Assembly: GCA_013695245.1 (NCBI GenBank)
Contig: JACDAW010000071.1
Span: 1-9,912, forward strand
Reading direction: 5' to 3'
Length of the DNA stretch: 9,912 nucleotides
Source: Pyrinomonadaceae bacterium
Lineage (GTDB): Bacteria; Acidobacteriota; Blastocatellia; Pyrinomonadales; Pyrinomonadaceae
Shown here: positions 1 to 8,757 of the stretch, piece by piece
How positions within the stretch are numbered: position 1 is the first letter of the stretch
Layout of the letters: the number at the start of each line of letters is the position of its first letter
The notes under the pieces: generated by a model
What the model saw: only the letters and a program-made list of their open reading frames with translations
Told to the model about the DNA's origin: nothing
Database searches by the model: none
Position numbers and translations under genes: made by a program

Positions 1-699
1 GGCACACTCAACGCCGTCGCCGCGCAACTGATCGGTAAAGATAAGCTCTTTGGCGTGCTGCCGCTCGGCACACTTAATCACTTTGCAAAGGATTTGAAAA
101 TACCTCTCGACATTGAAGAGGCGGCGCACACGATTACCAACGGGCGCGTTTTGGAAATTGATGTCGGCACGGTTAACGGTAAAGTTTTTCTTAACAATTC
201 GAGTCTTGGACTCTACCCCCGCATTGTGCGTGAGCGCGAGCGGCAGCAGGAGCGACTCGGACGCGGCAAGTGGTGGGCGTTTGTGTGGGCGACATTGAGA
301 ACCTTGCGCCGCTATCCCTTCTTCGACGTTCGCCTCAGCGCCGACGGCGAAGAATTCATTCGCCGCACGCCGTTCGTCTTCATCGGTAACAATGAATACG
401 AAATGAACGGCTTTAATCTCGGCGGGCGCGCGTGTTTGAATAACGGGCAATTAAGCTTATACGTCGCGCATCGGACGGGGCGTCTCGGACTCTTAGCGCT
501 CGCCCTGCGCGCGCTCTTCGGGCGACTCAATGAAGCGAAGGATTTCGATCAAATGTGCGCGAAAGAAATTTGGATCGAAACACGTCGCAAGCGATTGTCC
601 GTCGCAACTGACGGCGAAGTGAATGTGTTTGAGACGCCGCTTCACTACCAGATTCTTCCCGGCGCTTTGCGCACGCTCGTGCCGCAAGAGCAAACATAA
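1..699 (+). CDS. Diacylglycerol/lipid kinase family protein, 3' part (5' end outside window)
   Basis: Lipid kinase of the DAGK catalytic-domain superfamily (YegS/DgkB-like), which phosphorylates a lipid hydroxyl such as that of diacylglycerol using a nucleotide triphosphate. The frame is open from base 1: the first residues GTLNAVAAQL are the end of the family's GDGTLN nucleotide-binding motif, and a second typical motif, LPLGTLNHFAKDL, follows at visible residues 20-32. The remainder (FLNNSSLGLYPRIV, FVFIGNNEYE) matches the C-terminal beta-sandwich half. 232 residues are visible; about 60-90 N-terminal residues should lie upstream. A GTG at 55 could be taken as a start, but it lies inside the conserved domain and is not the true start. 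It ends with TAA 11 nt before the metallophosphoesterase, so the two are probably cotranscribed. The family is clear; the lipid substrate is not. Confidence 0.9.
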   Translation, partial: GTLNAVAAQLIGKDKLFGVLPLGTLNHFAKDLKIPLDIEEAAHTITNGRVLEIDVGTVNGKVFLNNSSLGLYPRIVRERERQQERLGRGKWWAFVWATLRTLRRYPFFDVRLSADGEEFIRRTPFVFIGNNEYEMNGFNLGGRACLNNGQLSLYVAHRTGRLGLLALALRALFGRLNEAKDFDQMCAKEIWIETRRKRLSVATDGEVNVFETPLHYQILPGALRTLVPQEQT

Positions 700-710
700 A
701 CAAACGAATC

Positions 711-1544
711 ATGCGCACCCTTGTACATCTCTCTGATCTTCACTTCGGGCGAATTGATTACGCTTTGATTGAACCGCTCGTTGCAACGATTCATGAAATG
801 CGGCCGGACATCGTCGCCGTTTCAGGCGATCTGACGCAGCGTGCGCGCTCATCGCAGTTTGAGGAGGCGCGTCGCTTTTTAGATCGCCTTCCCACTCCGC
901 AACTCGTCGTTCCCGGCAATCATGACGTGCCGCTTCACAACGTCTTCAACCGCTTTCTACGGCCGCTCGATAAATACCGCTTCTACATCACACCCGATCT
1001 CGAACCTTTCTATGCGGACGATGAGATCGCTATTGCCGGAATCAACACGGCGCGCTCCTTGACGCGAAAGTACGGGCGCATCAATGAGGAGCAAATAAGG
1101 CGCGTGCAAGAACGTTTGTGTCCGCTCACAGATGAAGTAACGAAGATCGTAATGACGCATCACCCGTTTGATCTGCCCGAAGGATTCGGCGAAGACGAAC
1201 TCGTCGGGCGCGCGGCGATGGCGATGAATGTGCTCGCGGGCTGCGGTGCCGACCTTCTGCTCGCCGGACATTTGCACGTGAGTCACACGGGACACACTGC
1301 CAAGCGCTATAAAACTTCGGGGCACTCTGCGCTCGTCGTGCAAGCCGGAACAGCCACCTCGACGCGCGGACGCGGCGAAACCAATTCCTTCAACCGCATT
1401 CTTATCTCTCACCCGCATATCACGGTCGAGCGTTTCGCATGGCAGGGCGCGGAGAATCTTTTCGTCAACATCTCAACGGAGAATTTTCAGCACACGCCAG
1501 ACGGTTGGGCGCGTCTCGCGGACGGGCATCCGCCGCAAAAATAA
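711..1544 (+). CDS. Class III metallophosphoesterase (CpdA/Icc-like)
   Basis: Calcineurin-like dinuclear metal phosphodiesterase of 277 aa, predicted cytoplasmic (no signal peptide). All the metal-site motifs are present in order: D9-x-H11 (SDLHFG), G39-D40 (SGDLTQ), G69-N70-H71-D72 (PGNHD), H150 (MTHHPF) and G186-H187-L188-H189 (AGHLH). This arrangement is that of the class III cyclic nucleotide phosphodiesterase group, which also includes members acting on other phosphodiesters, so cAMP as substrate is only a guess. The ATG at 711 directly precedes the first conserved strand (TLVHLSDLH), so the start is well placed, though no clear Shine-Dalgarno sequence precedes it. It lies 11 nt after the lipid kinase, which suggests an operon and possibly a phospholipid-related substrate; that last point is inference. 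Confidence 0.88.
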   Translation: MRTLVHLSDLHFGRIDYALIEPLVATIHEMRPDIVAVSGDLTQRARSSQFEEARRFLDRLPTPQLVVPGNHDVPLHNVFNRFLRPLDKYRFYITPDLEPFYADDEIAIAGINTARSLTRKYGRINEEQIRRVQERLCPLTDEVTKIVMTHHPFDLPEGFGEDELVGRAAMAMNVLAGCGADLLLAGHLHVSHTGHTAKRYKTSGHSALVVQAGTATSTRGRGETNSFNRILISHPHITVERFAWQGAENLFVNISTENFQHTPDGWARLADGHPPQK

Positions 1545-1555
1545 AACTCTGTTGA

Positions 1556-1583
1556 TTGTCATTCACAGAATGGCAATGATAAA
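1556..1583 (+). promoter_or_regulatory. Candidate sigma70-type promoter for the TPR gene
   Basis: TTGTCA (1556-1561) and GATAAA (1578-1583), spaced 16 nt, lie about 60 nt before the chosen start of the TPR gene. The -35 match is 5/6 and the -10 match 4/6. It occupies the 100-nt gap after the metallophosphoesterase stop. Moderate match only; readthrough from the upstream genes is equally possible. Confidence 0.3.
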
Positions 1584-1644
1584 CATCAAACCTCATGTTA
1601 CCTTCCGGCTGATGCCCGGCAGTTTGTTGAAAGGAAGTCTCGAA

Positions 1645-2874
1645 ATGATCAATCACGTCGTTTGCTCCCGGCGCTTCCCCGCCGCCGTATCGTTAACGTT
1701 CTTCGCCCTACTTATCTGCCTTCCGCCTATATCGCACGCGCAAGTTGCTGCGTCAAACTACGACACGGAACGCCAGCGAGCTATTACTTTCATTAACGAA
1801 GGTAAATTCGACGAAGCTTTGCCGCTCTTTGAAAAATTGGCGGCTGCCAATCCGTCGGATGCGCAAGTGTTGTATGGTTTGGGTGCCGCTACGCTCGTCG
1901 CTTCGCAAAAGATTAAAGACGAGGAAGCGCGTCGCCAAGCGCGTCGGCGCGCACGCGCCACGTTATTGCGCGCAAGAGACCTAGGAGTTTTTGATCAAAA
2001 CTTGGAAACCGCGATTAACTCTATTCTGCCCGATGGCGGTGAACGCGGCGTTTCAAAAAACAAGGAAGCGAATCGTTTCATGACGGAAGCGGCCGTCGCC
2101 TTTCAAAAACAGAATTATGACGAAGCGGCAAAGCTCTACGAACGCGCCGCGCGCCTCGACCCGGCGCTTTACGAAGCTGCGCTCTATACGGGCAACAGTT
2201 TCTACGCGAAGAAGGAATTTGTTAAAGCGGGCGAGTGGTTTGCGCGGGCGATTGCGATTGACCCGGATCGTGAAACGGCGTATCGCTACTGGGGCGATGC
2301 GCTCATGTTGCAGGACAAACAAACGGAGGCGCGCGATAAATTCTTCGATGCCGTTATCGCCGAACCTTACACACGATTGTCGGGGCGAGGCTTAGAGCAG
2401 TGGGCGCAGCGCAACGGCGTCAGGCTCTCACACCCGCGCATTCAACCACCAAATAAGATGACGACCGAAGGCAACACCACAACGCTTACGCTCGACCCGA
2501 ACGCGCTCAACAGTGTGGATGGCTCAAACCATTGGCTGATGTATAACCTGACACGAGCAGCTTGGGCGCGCGGCGAGTTTCAAAGGCAGTATCGAGACGA
2601 GCGCGTCTATCGCCACAGCCTGCGCGAAGAAGCATCTGCTTTGCGCATCGTGGCGGAAATGGCAGCTAAAGACGTGAAGTCCGGAAAGATCAGAGCGCTT
2701 AATCCGATGATCGCTGACCTTGTGCGCTTAAACGATGCGGGATTGCTCGAAGCCTACGTGCTGCTGGCGCGCCCCGACGCCGGAATCATGCGCGACTACG
2801 CAGACTATCGCGCCGCCAACCGCGACAAACTTAAACGCTATCTGGCCGAATACGTCGTATCAGGCAAGAATTAA
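1645..2874 (+). CDS. Secreted TPR-repeat protein
   Basis: A 409-aa exported protein of unknown specific function. The ATG at 1645 is preferred over an in-frame TTG at 1552 because AAGGAAG (1630-1636) sits 8 nt upstream of it, and because it starts a good signal peptide: basic MINHVVCSRR, a hydrophobic core (residues 11-28) and a likely cleavage after SHA (residue 32). The mature part has a first TPR at about 40-74 (INEGKFDEALPLFEKL), an Arg/Glu-rich helical stretch (88-113), then three consecutive TPR-like units at about 141-240 (including QNYDEAAKLYERAARLDP and KEFVKAGEWFARAIAIDP). Residues 260-409 are a helical C-terminal region I do not recognise. TPR arrays bind partner proteins; the location suggests the periplasm or cell envelope. 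No neighbour indicates a specific partner. Confidence 0.82.
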   Translation: MINHVVCSRRFPAAVSLTFFALLICLPPISHAQVAASNYDTERQRAITFINEGKFDEALPLFEKLAAANPSDAQVLYGLGAATLVASQKIKDEEARRQARRRARATLLRARDLGVFDQNLETAINSILPDGGERGVSKNKEANRFMTEAAVAFQKQNYDEAAKLYERAARLDPALYEAALYTGNSFYAKKEFVKAGEWFARAIAIDPDRETAYRYWGDALMLQDKQTEARDKFFDAVIAEPYTRLSGRGLEQWAQRNGVRLSHPRIQPPNKMTTEGNTTTLTLDPNALNSVDGSNHWLMYNLTRAAWARGEFQRQYRDERVYRHSLREEASALRIVAEMAAKDVKSGKIRALNPMIADLVRLNDAGLLEAYVLLARPDAGIMRDYADYRAANRDKLKRYLAEYVVSGKN

Positions 2875-2902
2875 ATTTAAAGACGGCATTGATAAAGTAT
2901 AA

Positions 2903-2940
2903 GAAGGCGCGGTGAGCATTAAGTTGTTCACCGCGCCTTC
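2903..2940. terminator. Hairpin between convergent genes (likely bidirectional terminator)
   Basis: Perfect 13-bp GC-rich stem: GAAGGCGCGGTGA (2903-2915) pairs with 2928-2940 across a 12-nt loop. It lies between the stop of the plus-strand TPR gene (2874) and the stop of the minus-strand peptidase gene (2982). In the plus direction only a short T run (2944-2947) follows, and in the minus direction a moderately T-rich tract (TTATACTTTATC), so it is not textbook on either side. Its position between two converging genes supports termination from both. Confidence 0.7.
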
Positions 2941-2981
2941 CGGTTTTCAGACGGCAAAAATCTCGTCTTTGTCCCTATTGA

Positions 2982-4667
2982 TTAGTTTGCGCGTTGCGGC
3001 TTGCGCGGCAATCTTTCGTCGCGCATCGCGGTGTTGTAGATAAACGCGGCCATAATTACGGCTGCTTGCTTCATATCATCGGCTTGAATGCGATCATACA
3101 CGTCTTGGTTTGAGTGGTGCGTGCGTGTATCGTACTCAATTTCGTCTTGGATGAATTGGAAACCGGGCAGGCCTATCGCGTCGAACGAGAGGTGATCTGT
3201 GCCGCCCGTGTTTGAGATCGTGAGCGTCTGTGCGCCCATCTCGCGGAAGGGCGCAAGCCACTGGCGGAAGAGCGGTCGCACGGCTTCGTTGCCCTGCAGA
3301 TAAACTCCGCGAATGCGACCCGTGCCGTTGTCAAGATTGAAGTAAGCGGAGAGCTTTTCGTAGTCGGGCTTCTTCTGCAAGGTTGATTGCGCTGTCGCTC
3401 CCGGCGCTGTTGTCGGGTTTGTGACCAGCGTTCCGAAGTGTTCGGCGACGTAAGCGCGCGAGCCAAATAAGCCTTGCTCCTCGCCGCTCCAGAGCGCGAT
3501 GCGGATTGTGCGGCGCGGTTGCAGATTAAGCGTCTTCAAGATTCGCACGGCTTCCATCGAGACGGCCACGCCAGCCGCGTTATCGGTTGCGCCCGTGCCC
3601 GCGTGCCATGAATCCATGTGACCGCCGAGCATCACGAGTTCGTCTTTCAAATCCGTGCCCGGAATTTCCGCAACGGTGTTGTAGCCCATCGGGTCGTCAT
3701 CATTAAACTGAACGGCGATGTCAACCGCCATGCGCAATTTCTCTCCCGCCCCAATCATTCGCGTCATGCGATTGTAGTGTTCGCTTGCAACGACGATCTG
3801 CGAAATCACTTTCGCATTTTTATCCCACGCGCTTGTGCGCTTATCGCGCGGCACATCGAAGGGTTGCGCGACGCTCGCCGATTGCACAAACAATGTTCCG
3901 CCATCGCCCCCGCGCGAAGGATCGACGAGCAGCGCCGCGCCCTCGTCCGTAAAAAATTGCAGACGGGCGGCGGCGAATTTTTGGATTGCTTGAAATTGCG
4001 CGAGTTGTTCGGGAGTCGGGCGACGCGCCGTCGGGCGTTGCGCCGGGTCGGGCGCGTCGGCGAGTTCGAGCAATTCTTTTTCGGTCAGACGTGTGCCAAG
4101 CGGCTCGAAGCGCGCTTTGAGTTCGCGCGGGGGGCTTGTAAGCACAATCGCGCCGCGAAGTTTTCCTTTGAACCTTTGCAGGTCGTTTTCGTCTTTCGCG
4201 TCAACGTAAACCACGTCACCCGTCAACACGCCGTTTGTTCCGGGCGACCAAGCCTTCGGGTAAGCGACGAGCGGGATGTTTTGCGGCGCGACGACTTGCG
4301 CGTTGAAACGCTGCAGCGTCCAGCCGCGCCCGAACGGCCCCCATGCTTCGAGGTGCGCGTTCTGCAAGCCCCACTCGGTGAGCTTATCGCGCGTCCAAGT
4401 GTTAGCCAACTTCATCTGCGGCGAAGCAGTAAGGCGTGGGCCGATCACGTCCGTCAGGTGTTGTAGGGTTTGCATCACTTGTGAACGATTCAATCCCTCA
4501 TCTTTGATGCGCGCGACGGGGTCGTTTTGATCAGTCGCCGTGTTTTGCGCTTGAGAGTTTTGCGCGGATGCGTTTGGGGATGCGGTCGGCTGTTGCGCGT
4601 TTAACGTAAGCGTAGATGAAAGATACAAACATAGAAGCAGCAGAGCTGCCGTCGAGCGCTGTCGCAT
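2982..4667 (-). CDS. Secreted M28-family zinc peptidase (carboxypeptidase Q-like)
   Basis: A 561-aa exported metallopeptidase, probably an aminopeptidase or dipeptidase with two zinc ions. The signal peptide covers residues 1-24 (hydrophobic core 8-22, cleavage after LNA), followed by a Gln/Asn/Ala/Thr-rich linker to about 49. The middle (about 130-310) resembles the PA-type insert of this group and includes a Pro/Ala/Gln-rich stretch at 205-225. The catalytic M28 domain starts near 325 and has the expected set: H350 and D352 (GGHMDSW), D362 (TDNAAG), E396-E397 (SGEEQG), D446 (NLDNG) and H517/H518 (THHSNQD). The start is well supported: GAGGAGAA (4678-4685) lies 10 nt upstream of the ATG. It follows topA on the same strand but is separated from it by two terminators, so it probably has its own promoter; I see no convincing one in the 90 nt available. 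Confidence 0.9.
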   Translation of the reverse strand: MRQRSTAALLLLCLYLSSTLTLNAQQPTASPNASAQNSQAQNTATDQNDPVARIKDEGLNRSQVMQTLQHLTDVIGPRLTASPQMKLANTWTRDKLTEWGLQNAHLEAWGPFGRGWTLQRFNAQVVAPQNIPLVAYPKAWSPGTNGVLTGDVVYVDAKDENDLQRFKGKLRGAIVLTSPPRELKARFEPLGTRLTEKELLELADAPDPAQRPTARRPTPEQLAQFQAIQKFAAARLQFFTDEGAALLVDPSRGGDGGTLFVQSASVAQPFDVPRDKRTSAWDKNAKVISQIVVASEHYNRMTRMIGAGEKLRMAVDIAVQFNDDDPMGYNTVAEIPGTDLKDELVMLGGHMDSWHAGTGATDNAAGVAVSMEAVRILKTLNLQPRRTIRIALWSGEEQGLFGSRAYVAEHFGTLVTNPTTAPGATAQSTLQKKPDYEKLSAYFNLDNGTGRIRGVYLQGNEAVRPLFRQWLAPFREMGAQTLTISNTGGTDHLSFDAIGLPGFQFIQDEIEYDTRTHHSNQDVYDRIQADDMKQAAVIMAAFIYNTAMRDERLPRKPQRAN

Positions 4668-4757
4668 AACGCTTGGTTCTCCTCGTGGCGTCGTTTGAAT
4701 GAAAAGAGTTTACTGCAAAAAGCTTTCGCGGTGAATGTTTATTACCTTGCTGCGGGT

Positions 4758-4781
4758 AAAAAAATTTTCACCGAGTGAAAA
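4758..4781 (-). terminator. Second intrinsic terminator after topA
   Basis: Read on the minus strand, TTTTCAC pairs with GTGAAAA around a 3-nt loop (4765-4781), and a run of seven T follows (4764-4758). It lies immediately downstream of the larger terminator at 4777-4819, so it forms the second half of a tandem pair. Confidence 0.65.
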
Positions 4782-4819
4782 GAAAAACGGAGGATGAAGA
4801 CATGCGCTTCATCCTCCGT
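4777..4819 (-). terminator. Intrinsic terminator of topA
   Basis: A perfect 13-bp stem (4787-4799 with 4807-4819) has a 7-nt loop and is followed on the minus strand by a T-rich tract, TTTTTCTTTT (4786-4777). It starts 36 nt after the topA stop codon and is a typical rho-independent terminator for topA transcription. Confidence 0.88.
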
Positions 4820-4854
4820 CAAAGGAACTCACGTTCCGATGCTGTCCATAATTT

Positions 4855-7425
4855 TTAGCTCGCCGCAGGCTGGCTTCCACTTATCCGCGAAGTTACGTCA
4901 GTGGGCGGCGGAGCTTCACCGCGATAGCCGCATTCTTCATTCGCGCAGAGGCGCACCGTGCCTTCCTTTTTCGTCGTTTTCTCTAAGAGAAACGGCGCGC
5001 CACAGTTCGGGCACGGCTCGGCAATCGGCTTATCCCAATAAACCGCGTCGCACTTCGGATACTCCGAGCAGCCGTAGAACATCTTGCCGCGCTTCGACTT
5101 CTTAACGACGATCTCGCCTTTGCAGCCCGGACGCGAACAAGCCACGCCCGTCGTTTCGCGCTTAATGTATTTGCACGTCGGATAGTTTGAGCACGAGATG
5201 AATTCACCGAAGCGTCCTTGCCGCCGGACGAGATTAGCTCCATCCACCGGACATTTCTCGTCGAGCGGAATGGGCGCGGCCGCTACCACACCGCTTTTGC
5301 TTATCTTACGAATGTTGCGACATTCGGGATAACCCGTGCAGCCTAAGAACTGCCCGAAGCGCCCGCGCTTTAAAGCCATCGGCTTGCCGCACAACTCGCA
5401 CGCTTCCGCTTCTTCACCATTTGCCCCGTCGTCCGTTGCGTTTGCGGCGTTAGCAGAAACGCTCGTTGCGCCACCGCTCGCCGCGTCTCCCGCGCTCGCC
5501 GTCGCGGGCTTAGCGATCTCTCGCGTCGTGCGACATTCCGGATAGTTTGAGCACGAGAGAAACTGTCCGAAGCGTCCGAACTTGATCACCATCCCCGCGC
5601 CGCAATTTTCGCAAATCTCATCGGTCGGGATCGCCTGCTGCTTCGCCGCGCGCATCTCGCTCTCGGCCGTCTTCAAATCCTTCGCAAACTTCTCGTAAAA
5701 CTCTTTGAGCGCCGTCGTCCACTTGCGTTTGCCTTCTTCAATTTCGTCCAACTCCTCTTCCATGCGCGCCGTATAAGTTTCGTTGAAGAGGTCGTTGAAG
5801 CTGGCGACTAATAGATCGTTAACGGTCGTTCCCAACGCGGTCGGGTGAAAACGCCCTTCGTGTTTTTCGACATACTCGCGGTCAATGATCGTCGTCATGA
5901 TCGCAGCATAGGTTGAAGGCCTGCCGATGCCCTTCTCCTCAAGGGCTTTGACGAGCGTCGCCTCTGTATAGCGCGGTGGCGGCTCGGTGAAATGCTGTTC
6001 GGGCGCGACGGAATTGAGCTTTAGCTGTTCGCCTTTTTCAACCGCAGGCAGCGAGCGCGCCGCTTCATCGTCATCGTCTTGCGCCTTTTCGTCGCGCCCT
6101 TCTTCATAGACACGCAGGAAGCCGTCAAACTTCTGCACTGAACCCGTCGCGCGAAAGAGAAAACGCCCCGCTTCAATGTCAATCGTGGTTTGATCGAAGA
6201 TAGCAGCGGTCATCTGCGAGGCAACGAAGCGTTGCCAGATGAGGCGATAGAGTTTTAGCTGTTCGGGATTGAGAAACTTGGCGACAGATTCCGGAGTATG
6301 CGCGACGTCGGTCGGGCGAATGGCTTCGTGCGCGTCCTGCGCGTCCTTCTTCGAGCGATAATGAACCGCTTTTTCGGGAAGATAATTTGCCCCGTATTGA
6401 ACCCCGATAAAATCGCGCACCTCGCCCAATGCCGTTTCTGAAACGCGCGTCGAATCCGTGCGCATGTAGGTGATCAAACCGACCGCGCCCTCCGCGCCCA
6501 TCTCGACGCCTTCGTAGAGTTTCTGCGCGAGCATCATCGTTTTCTTGACGGCGAAGCCGAGTTTGCGCGAAGCCTCCTGTTGCAGCTTCGAGGTGATGAA
6601 TGGCGGCACGGGATTTCGCTTGCGCTCCTTCGTCGAAACATCGGAGACGGTGAAAGTTTGCTTCTCAGCTTCGCGGACGATCTCATCGGCCGCATCCTTC
6701 GTGCCAATTAGAATCTCATTCTTCTTTACGCCTTGATCAAAGCCGCTCGTCTTAACTGTCTGCTCACCGACTTTGAATAATCGCGCGTCGAATGCAGGCG
6801 GCAGTTTCGCGGCGAGGTTCGCGCCAATCGTCCAGTATTCAGTTTTGACAAAAGCTTCGATCTCGCGTTCGCGTTCGACAACCATGCGTAAGGCCACTGA
6901 TTGGACGCGCCCCGCGCTCAACTTTCCGCCGACCGTTCGACACAGAAGCGGCGAAACTTTATAACCAACCAACCGATCTAACACGCGCCGCGCTTGCTGC
7001 GCGTCAACGAGGTTTGAATCAATTTGTTTCGGCTCGCGAAAAGCGTCCTGCACAGCGCGTTTTGTGATCTCGTTGAACATCACGCGAAATGAAGGCTTCT
7101 TCGGCCGCTTCGGCACGATCTCTTCCGCAAGGTGCTGGCAAATTGCTTCGCCTTCGCGGTCAGGGTCGGCCGCCAAGTAAATAGCATCGGCTTCCTTCGC
7201 TGCTTTCTTCAATTCAGCAACGGTCTTCTTGTTATTGCGCTTTTTCGTATCGGGGATGACTTCGTAGGTCGGCTCGAAATCGTGCTCAATATCAACGCCC
7301 AAACCCTTCGACGGTAAATCCTTAATGTGGCCGAGCGAGGCCATCACGCGGAAGTCTTTGCCGAGATACTTGCCAATCGTTTTCGCCTTCGCGGGCGATT
7401 CCACAATCACTAAATTCTTTGCCAT
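4855..7425 (-). CDS. topA: DNA topoisomerase I (type IA)
   Basis: Relaxes negatively supercoiled DNA by transient cleavage of one strand through a 5'-phosphotyrosine. The 856-aa protein is a normal full length for the family. The N-terminal Toprim domain has the catalytic Glu (E9 in IVESPAKAKTI) and the acidic DPDRE motif (87-91). The active-site tyrosine is Y320 in GLITYMRTDST, with R322 beside it; HEAIRPT is at 366-372 and GIGRPSTYA at 499-507. The C-terminus carries five zinc-ribbon modules: C605/C608/C625/C631, C676/C679/C696/C702, C725/D728/C745/C751, C763/C768/C786/C792 and C805/C808/C827/C832. The third has Asp at the second position (CPVDG). An Ala/Gly-rich linker (640-670) joins the first two ribbons. 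The start ATG has only a weak GGGA upstream. It lies 178 nt downstream of dprA in the common dprA-topA order and ends at a tandem terminator. Confidence 0.97.
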   Translation of the reverse strand: MAKNLVIVESPAKAKTIGKYLGKDFRVMASLGHIKDLPSKGLGVDIEHDFEPTYEVIPDTKKRNNKKTVAELKKAAKEADAIYLAADPDREGEAICQHLAEEIVPKRPKKPSFRVMFNEITKRAVQDAFREPKQIDSNLVDAQQARRVLDRLVGYKVSPLLCRTVGGKLSAGRVQSVALRMVVEREREIEAFVKTEYWTIGANLAAKLPPAFDARLFKVGEQTVKTSGFDQGVKKNEILIGTKDAADEIVREAEKQTFTVSDVSTKERKRNPVPPFITSKLQQEASRKLGFAVKKTMMLAQKLYEGVEMGAEGAVGLITYMRTDSTRVSETALGEVRDFIGVQYGANYLPEKAVHYRSKKDAQDAHEAIRPTDVAHTPESVAKFLNPEQLKLYRLIWQRFVASQMTAAIFDQTTIDIEAGRFLFRATGSVQKFDGFLRVYEEGRDEKAQDDDDEAARSLPAVEKGEQLKLNSVAPEQHFTEPPPRYTEATLVKALEEKGIGRPSTYAAIMTTIIDREYVEKHEGRFHPTALGTTVNDLLVASFNDLFNETYTARMEEELDEIEEGKRKWTTALKEFYEKFAKDLKTAESEMRAAKQQAIPTDEICENCGAGMVIKFGRFGQFLSCSNYPECRTTREIAKPATASAGDAASGGATSVSANAANATDDGANGEEAEACELCGKPMALKRGRFGQFLGCTGYPECRNIRKISKSGVVAAAPIPLDEKCPVDGANLVRRQGRFGEFISCSNYPTCKYIKRETTGVACSRPGCKGEIVVKKSKRGKMFYGCSEYPKCDAVYWDKPIAEPCPNCGAPFLLEKTTKKEGTVRLCANEECGYRGEAPPPTDVTSRISGSQPAAS

Positions 7426-7603
7426 CTTATTTCCCAGTCAGACATTGAAACGGCGGCCAACGAGTTTGCTTCGCACGCGCCGCCGCACACATCTCCTTAC
7501 AAAATGTCATTATCTTAGATGCCAACACAAGCTTTTTCGGTCGCCGCAGATAATCTCACAAATACACGCCATCATCTTCGCCGCTATTTTCGCCCGCATA
7601 AGT

Positions 7604-8757
7604 TTACAGTTTTCTCACGAAGCATTTGCCCGGAAGTTGTCGCACAAGCTCGCGCATCTCCAACCCGAAGAGCGCGCCTGTCAACTCTGAAACTGAAAGC
7701 TTGCTCACTTCAATAAGACTATCAATGTGCGCGGGTTCGTCAGTTGAAAGCAGATGAAAAATCTTGCGCTCGCCTTCGGATAAATCTGCGGGCGCAGCGG
7801 CTGATATTGCATCTCTTTTTCGTTTCTTTTCGCCTTCCGGCGGCAGAAGTCGTGCGGCAACCTCCGGCGGCAATTCCGCCGCCACGTCCTGCCACTGCTG
7901 CACGAGCTTTGCGCTCGCGCCCTTGATCAAATAGTTCGTGCCAAAGGAATTGCGCGACGTGATGTTGCCCGGAACGGCAAACACTTCCCGGTTCTGCTCC
8001 ATCGCCAAACGCGCCGTAATCAAACTCCCGCTATTCTCCGCCGCTTCAATCACCAGCACACCCAAACTTAATCCGCTAATGATGCGGTTGCGGAACGGAA
8101 AGTTTTCCGGCACGGGCGGCGTCCCTAGCGGAAACTGCGAGAGGAGCGCGCCACCCGTCTCCAAAATCTTTTCAGCCAGCTTCTTGTGATCACGCGGGTA
8201 AATTTCGTCAATCCCTGTCCCCAACACGCCGACTGTGCGCCCACCAGACTCAAGCGCGCCTTATCAATCCCGCGCGCCAGACCTGAAATAATCGTCACGC
8301 CGCGCCCCGCCAGATCGCGCGCCAGCATCGTCGCCGCGTTCTGCCCGTAAGTCGAACACCGCCGCGAACCGACGATTGCTACACACGGAGCGTCAAGGCA
8401 CGCCTGCCAATCGCCCCGCACGTAAAGCGTCACGGGCGGATCGGGGATTTCACGCAGCAACGCCGGATAATTGCCGTCGTCCAACACTAACACATCAGCA
8501 TCCGGCAATTCTTTAATGCGCTCCAACTCCTGCGCCGCCGCTTCGTGACAATCGCGCTTCACGATGCTCTCAAGCGTTTCCGGCCGCAGACGCAAACCAT
8601 CCAACTCCGCCCGTAACGCGCCGAAAACACGTTCGGCCGATCCGAAACGCTCCAACAGCCGCGCCGCCACACGCGGCCCCACACCCGGCGTCATGTTTAA
8701 TGCGATCCAATGAAGCAAAGTGTGAAGGCGGAAGGCGAAAGGCGGAAGTGTGGACAC
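7604..8757 (-). pseudogene. dprA: DprA/Smf DNA-processing protein, frameshifted by a small deletion
   Basis: DprA binds single-stranded DNA and loads RecA during natural transformation. The gene is in two frames. The first (8757-8263, residues 1-165) has the N-terminal helical domain (WIALNMTPGVGP), the start of the Rossmann fold (AIVGSRRCSTYG, 127-138) and IISGLARGID (156-165); it then runs out of frame to a stop at 8125. The second frame resumes at 8260 with GALESGGRTVGVLGTGIDEIYP and continues through FRNRIISGLS, SGSLITA and VFAVPG to a C-terminal winged-helix domain, ending at 7604. The family normally has about five residues (TAAHK-like) between GID and GAL; here only two bases (8261-8262) remain, so about 13 nt are missing. 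Restored, the product would be near 388 aa. The lost segment includes a conserved His, so simple ribosomal frameshifting would not rebuild it. The GTG start at 8757 is doubtful: the first 13 codons lie in a repeat, and a TTG at 8718 just before the conserved LHWIALN is an alternative. Confidence 0.88.

Noticed and set aside
957..1418. Minus-strand open frame (153 codons) opposite the metallophosphoesterase gene.
   Set aside because: Shadow frame of a well-supported gene; no recognisable motif.
1606..1621. Short CCGG-centred hairpin in the leader of the TPR gene, considered as a riboswitch or regulatory structure.
   Set aside because: Only a 4-bp stem with no surrounding conserved structure; expected by chance.
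1552..1644. Upstream in-frame extension of the TPR protein from a TTG at 1552.
   Set aside because: It would put 31 residues in front of a good signal peptide, while the ATG at 1645 has a proper Shine-Dalgarno site; a possible promoter also occupies the extension.
3618..4466. Long plus-strand open frame (282 codons) opposite the M28 peptidase gene.
   Set aside because: It is antisense to a gene with a full catalytic motif set, is rich in Arg/Phe/His/Val typical of shadow frames of GC-rich genes, and has no domain pattern or RBS.
7427..7510. Small minus-strand ORF of 27 codons (ATG at 7510; internal ATG at 7492 next to AAGGAG) ending TAA one base before the topA ATG, a possible leader peptide coupled to topA.
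   Set aside because: AAGGAG directly abuts the internal ATG with no spacing and lies within the longer ORF; the upstream ATG has no RBS, and the peptide has no recognisable features. The stop/start geometry is suggestive but could be chance.
8125..8262. Out-of-frame tail of the first dprA half (about 45 residues after GID) considered as a genuine new C-terminus.
   Set aside because: The tail has no family similarity, and the true continuation is present in the adjacent frame, so it is the product of a frameshift.
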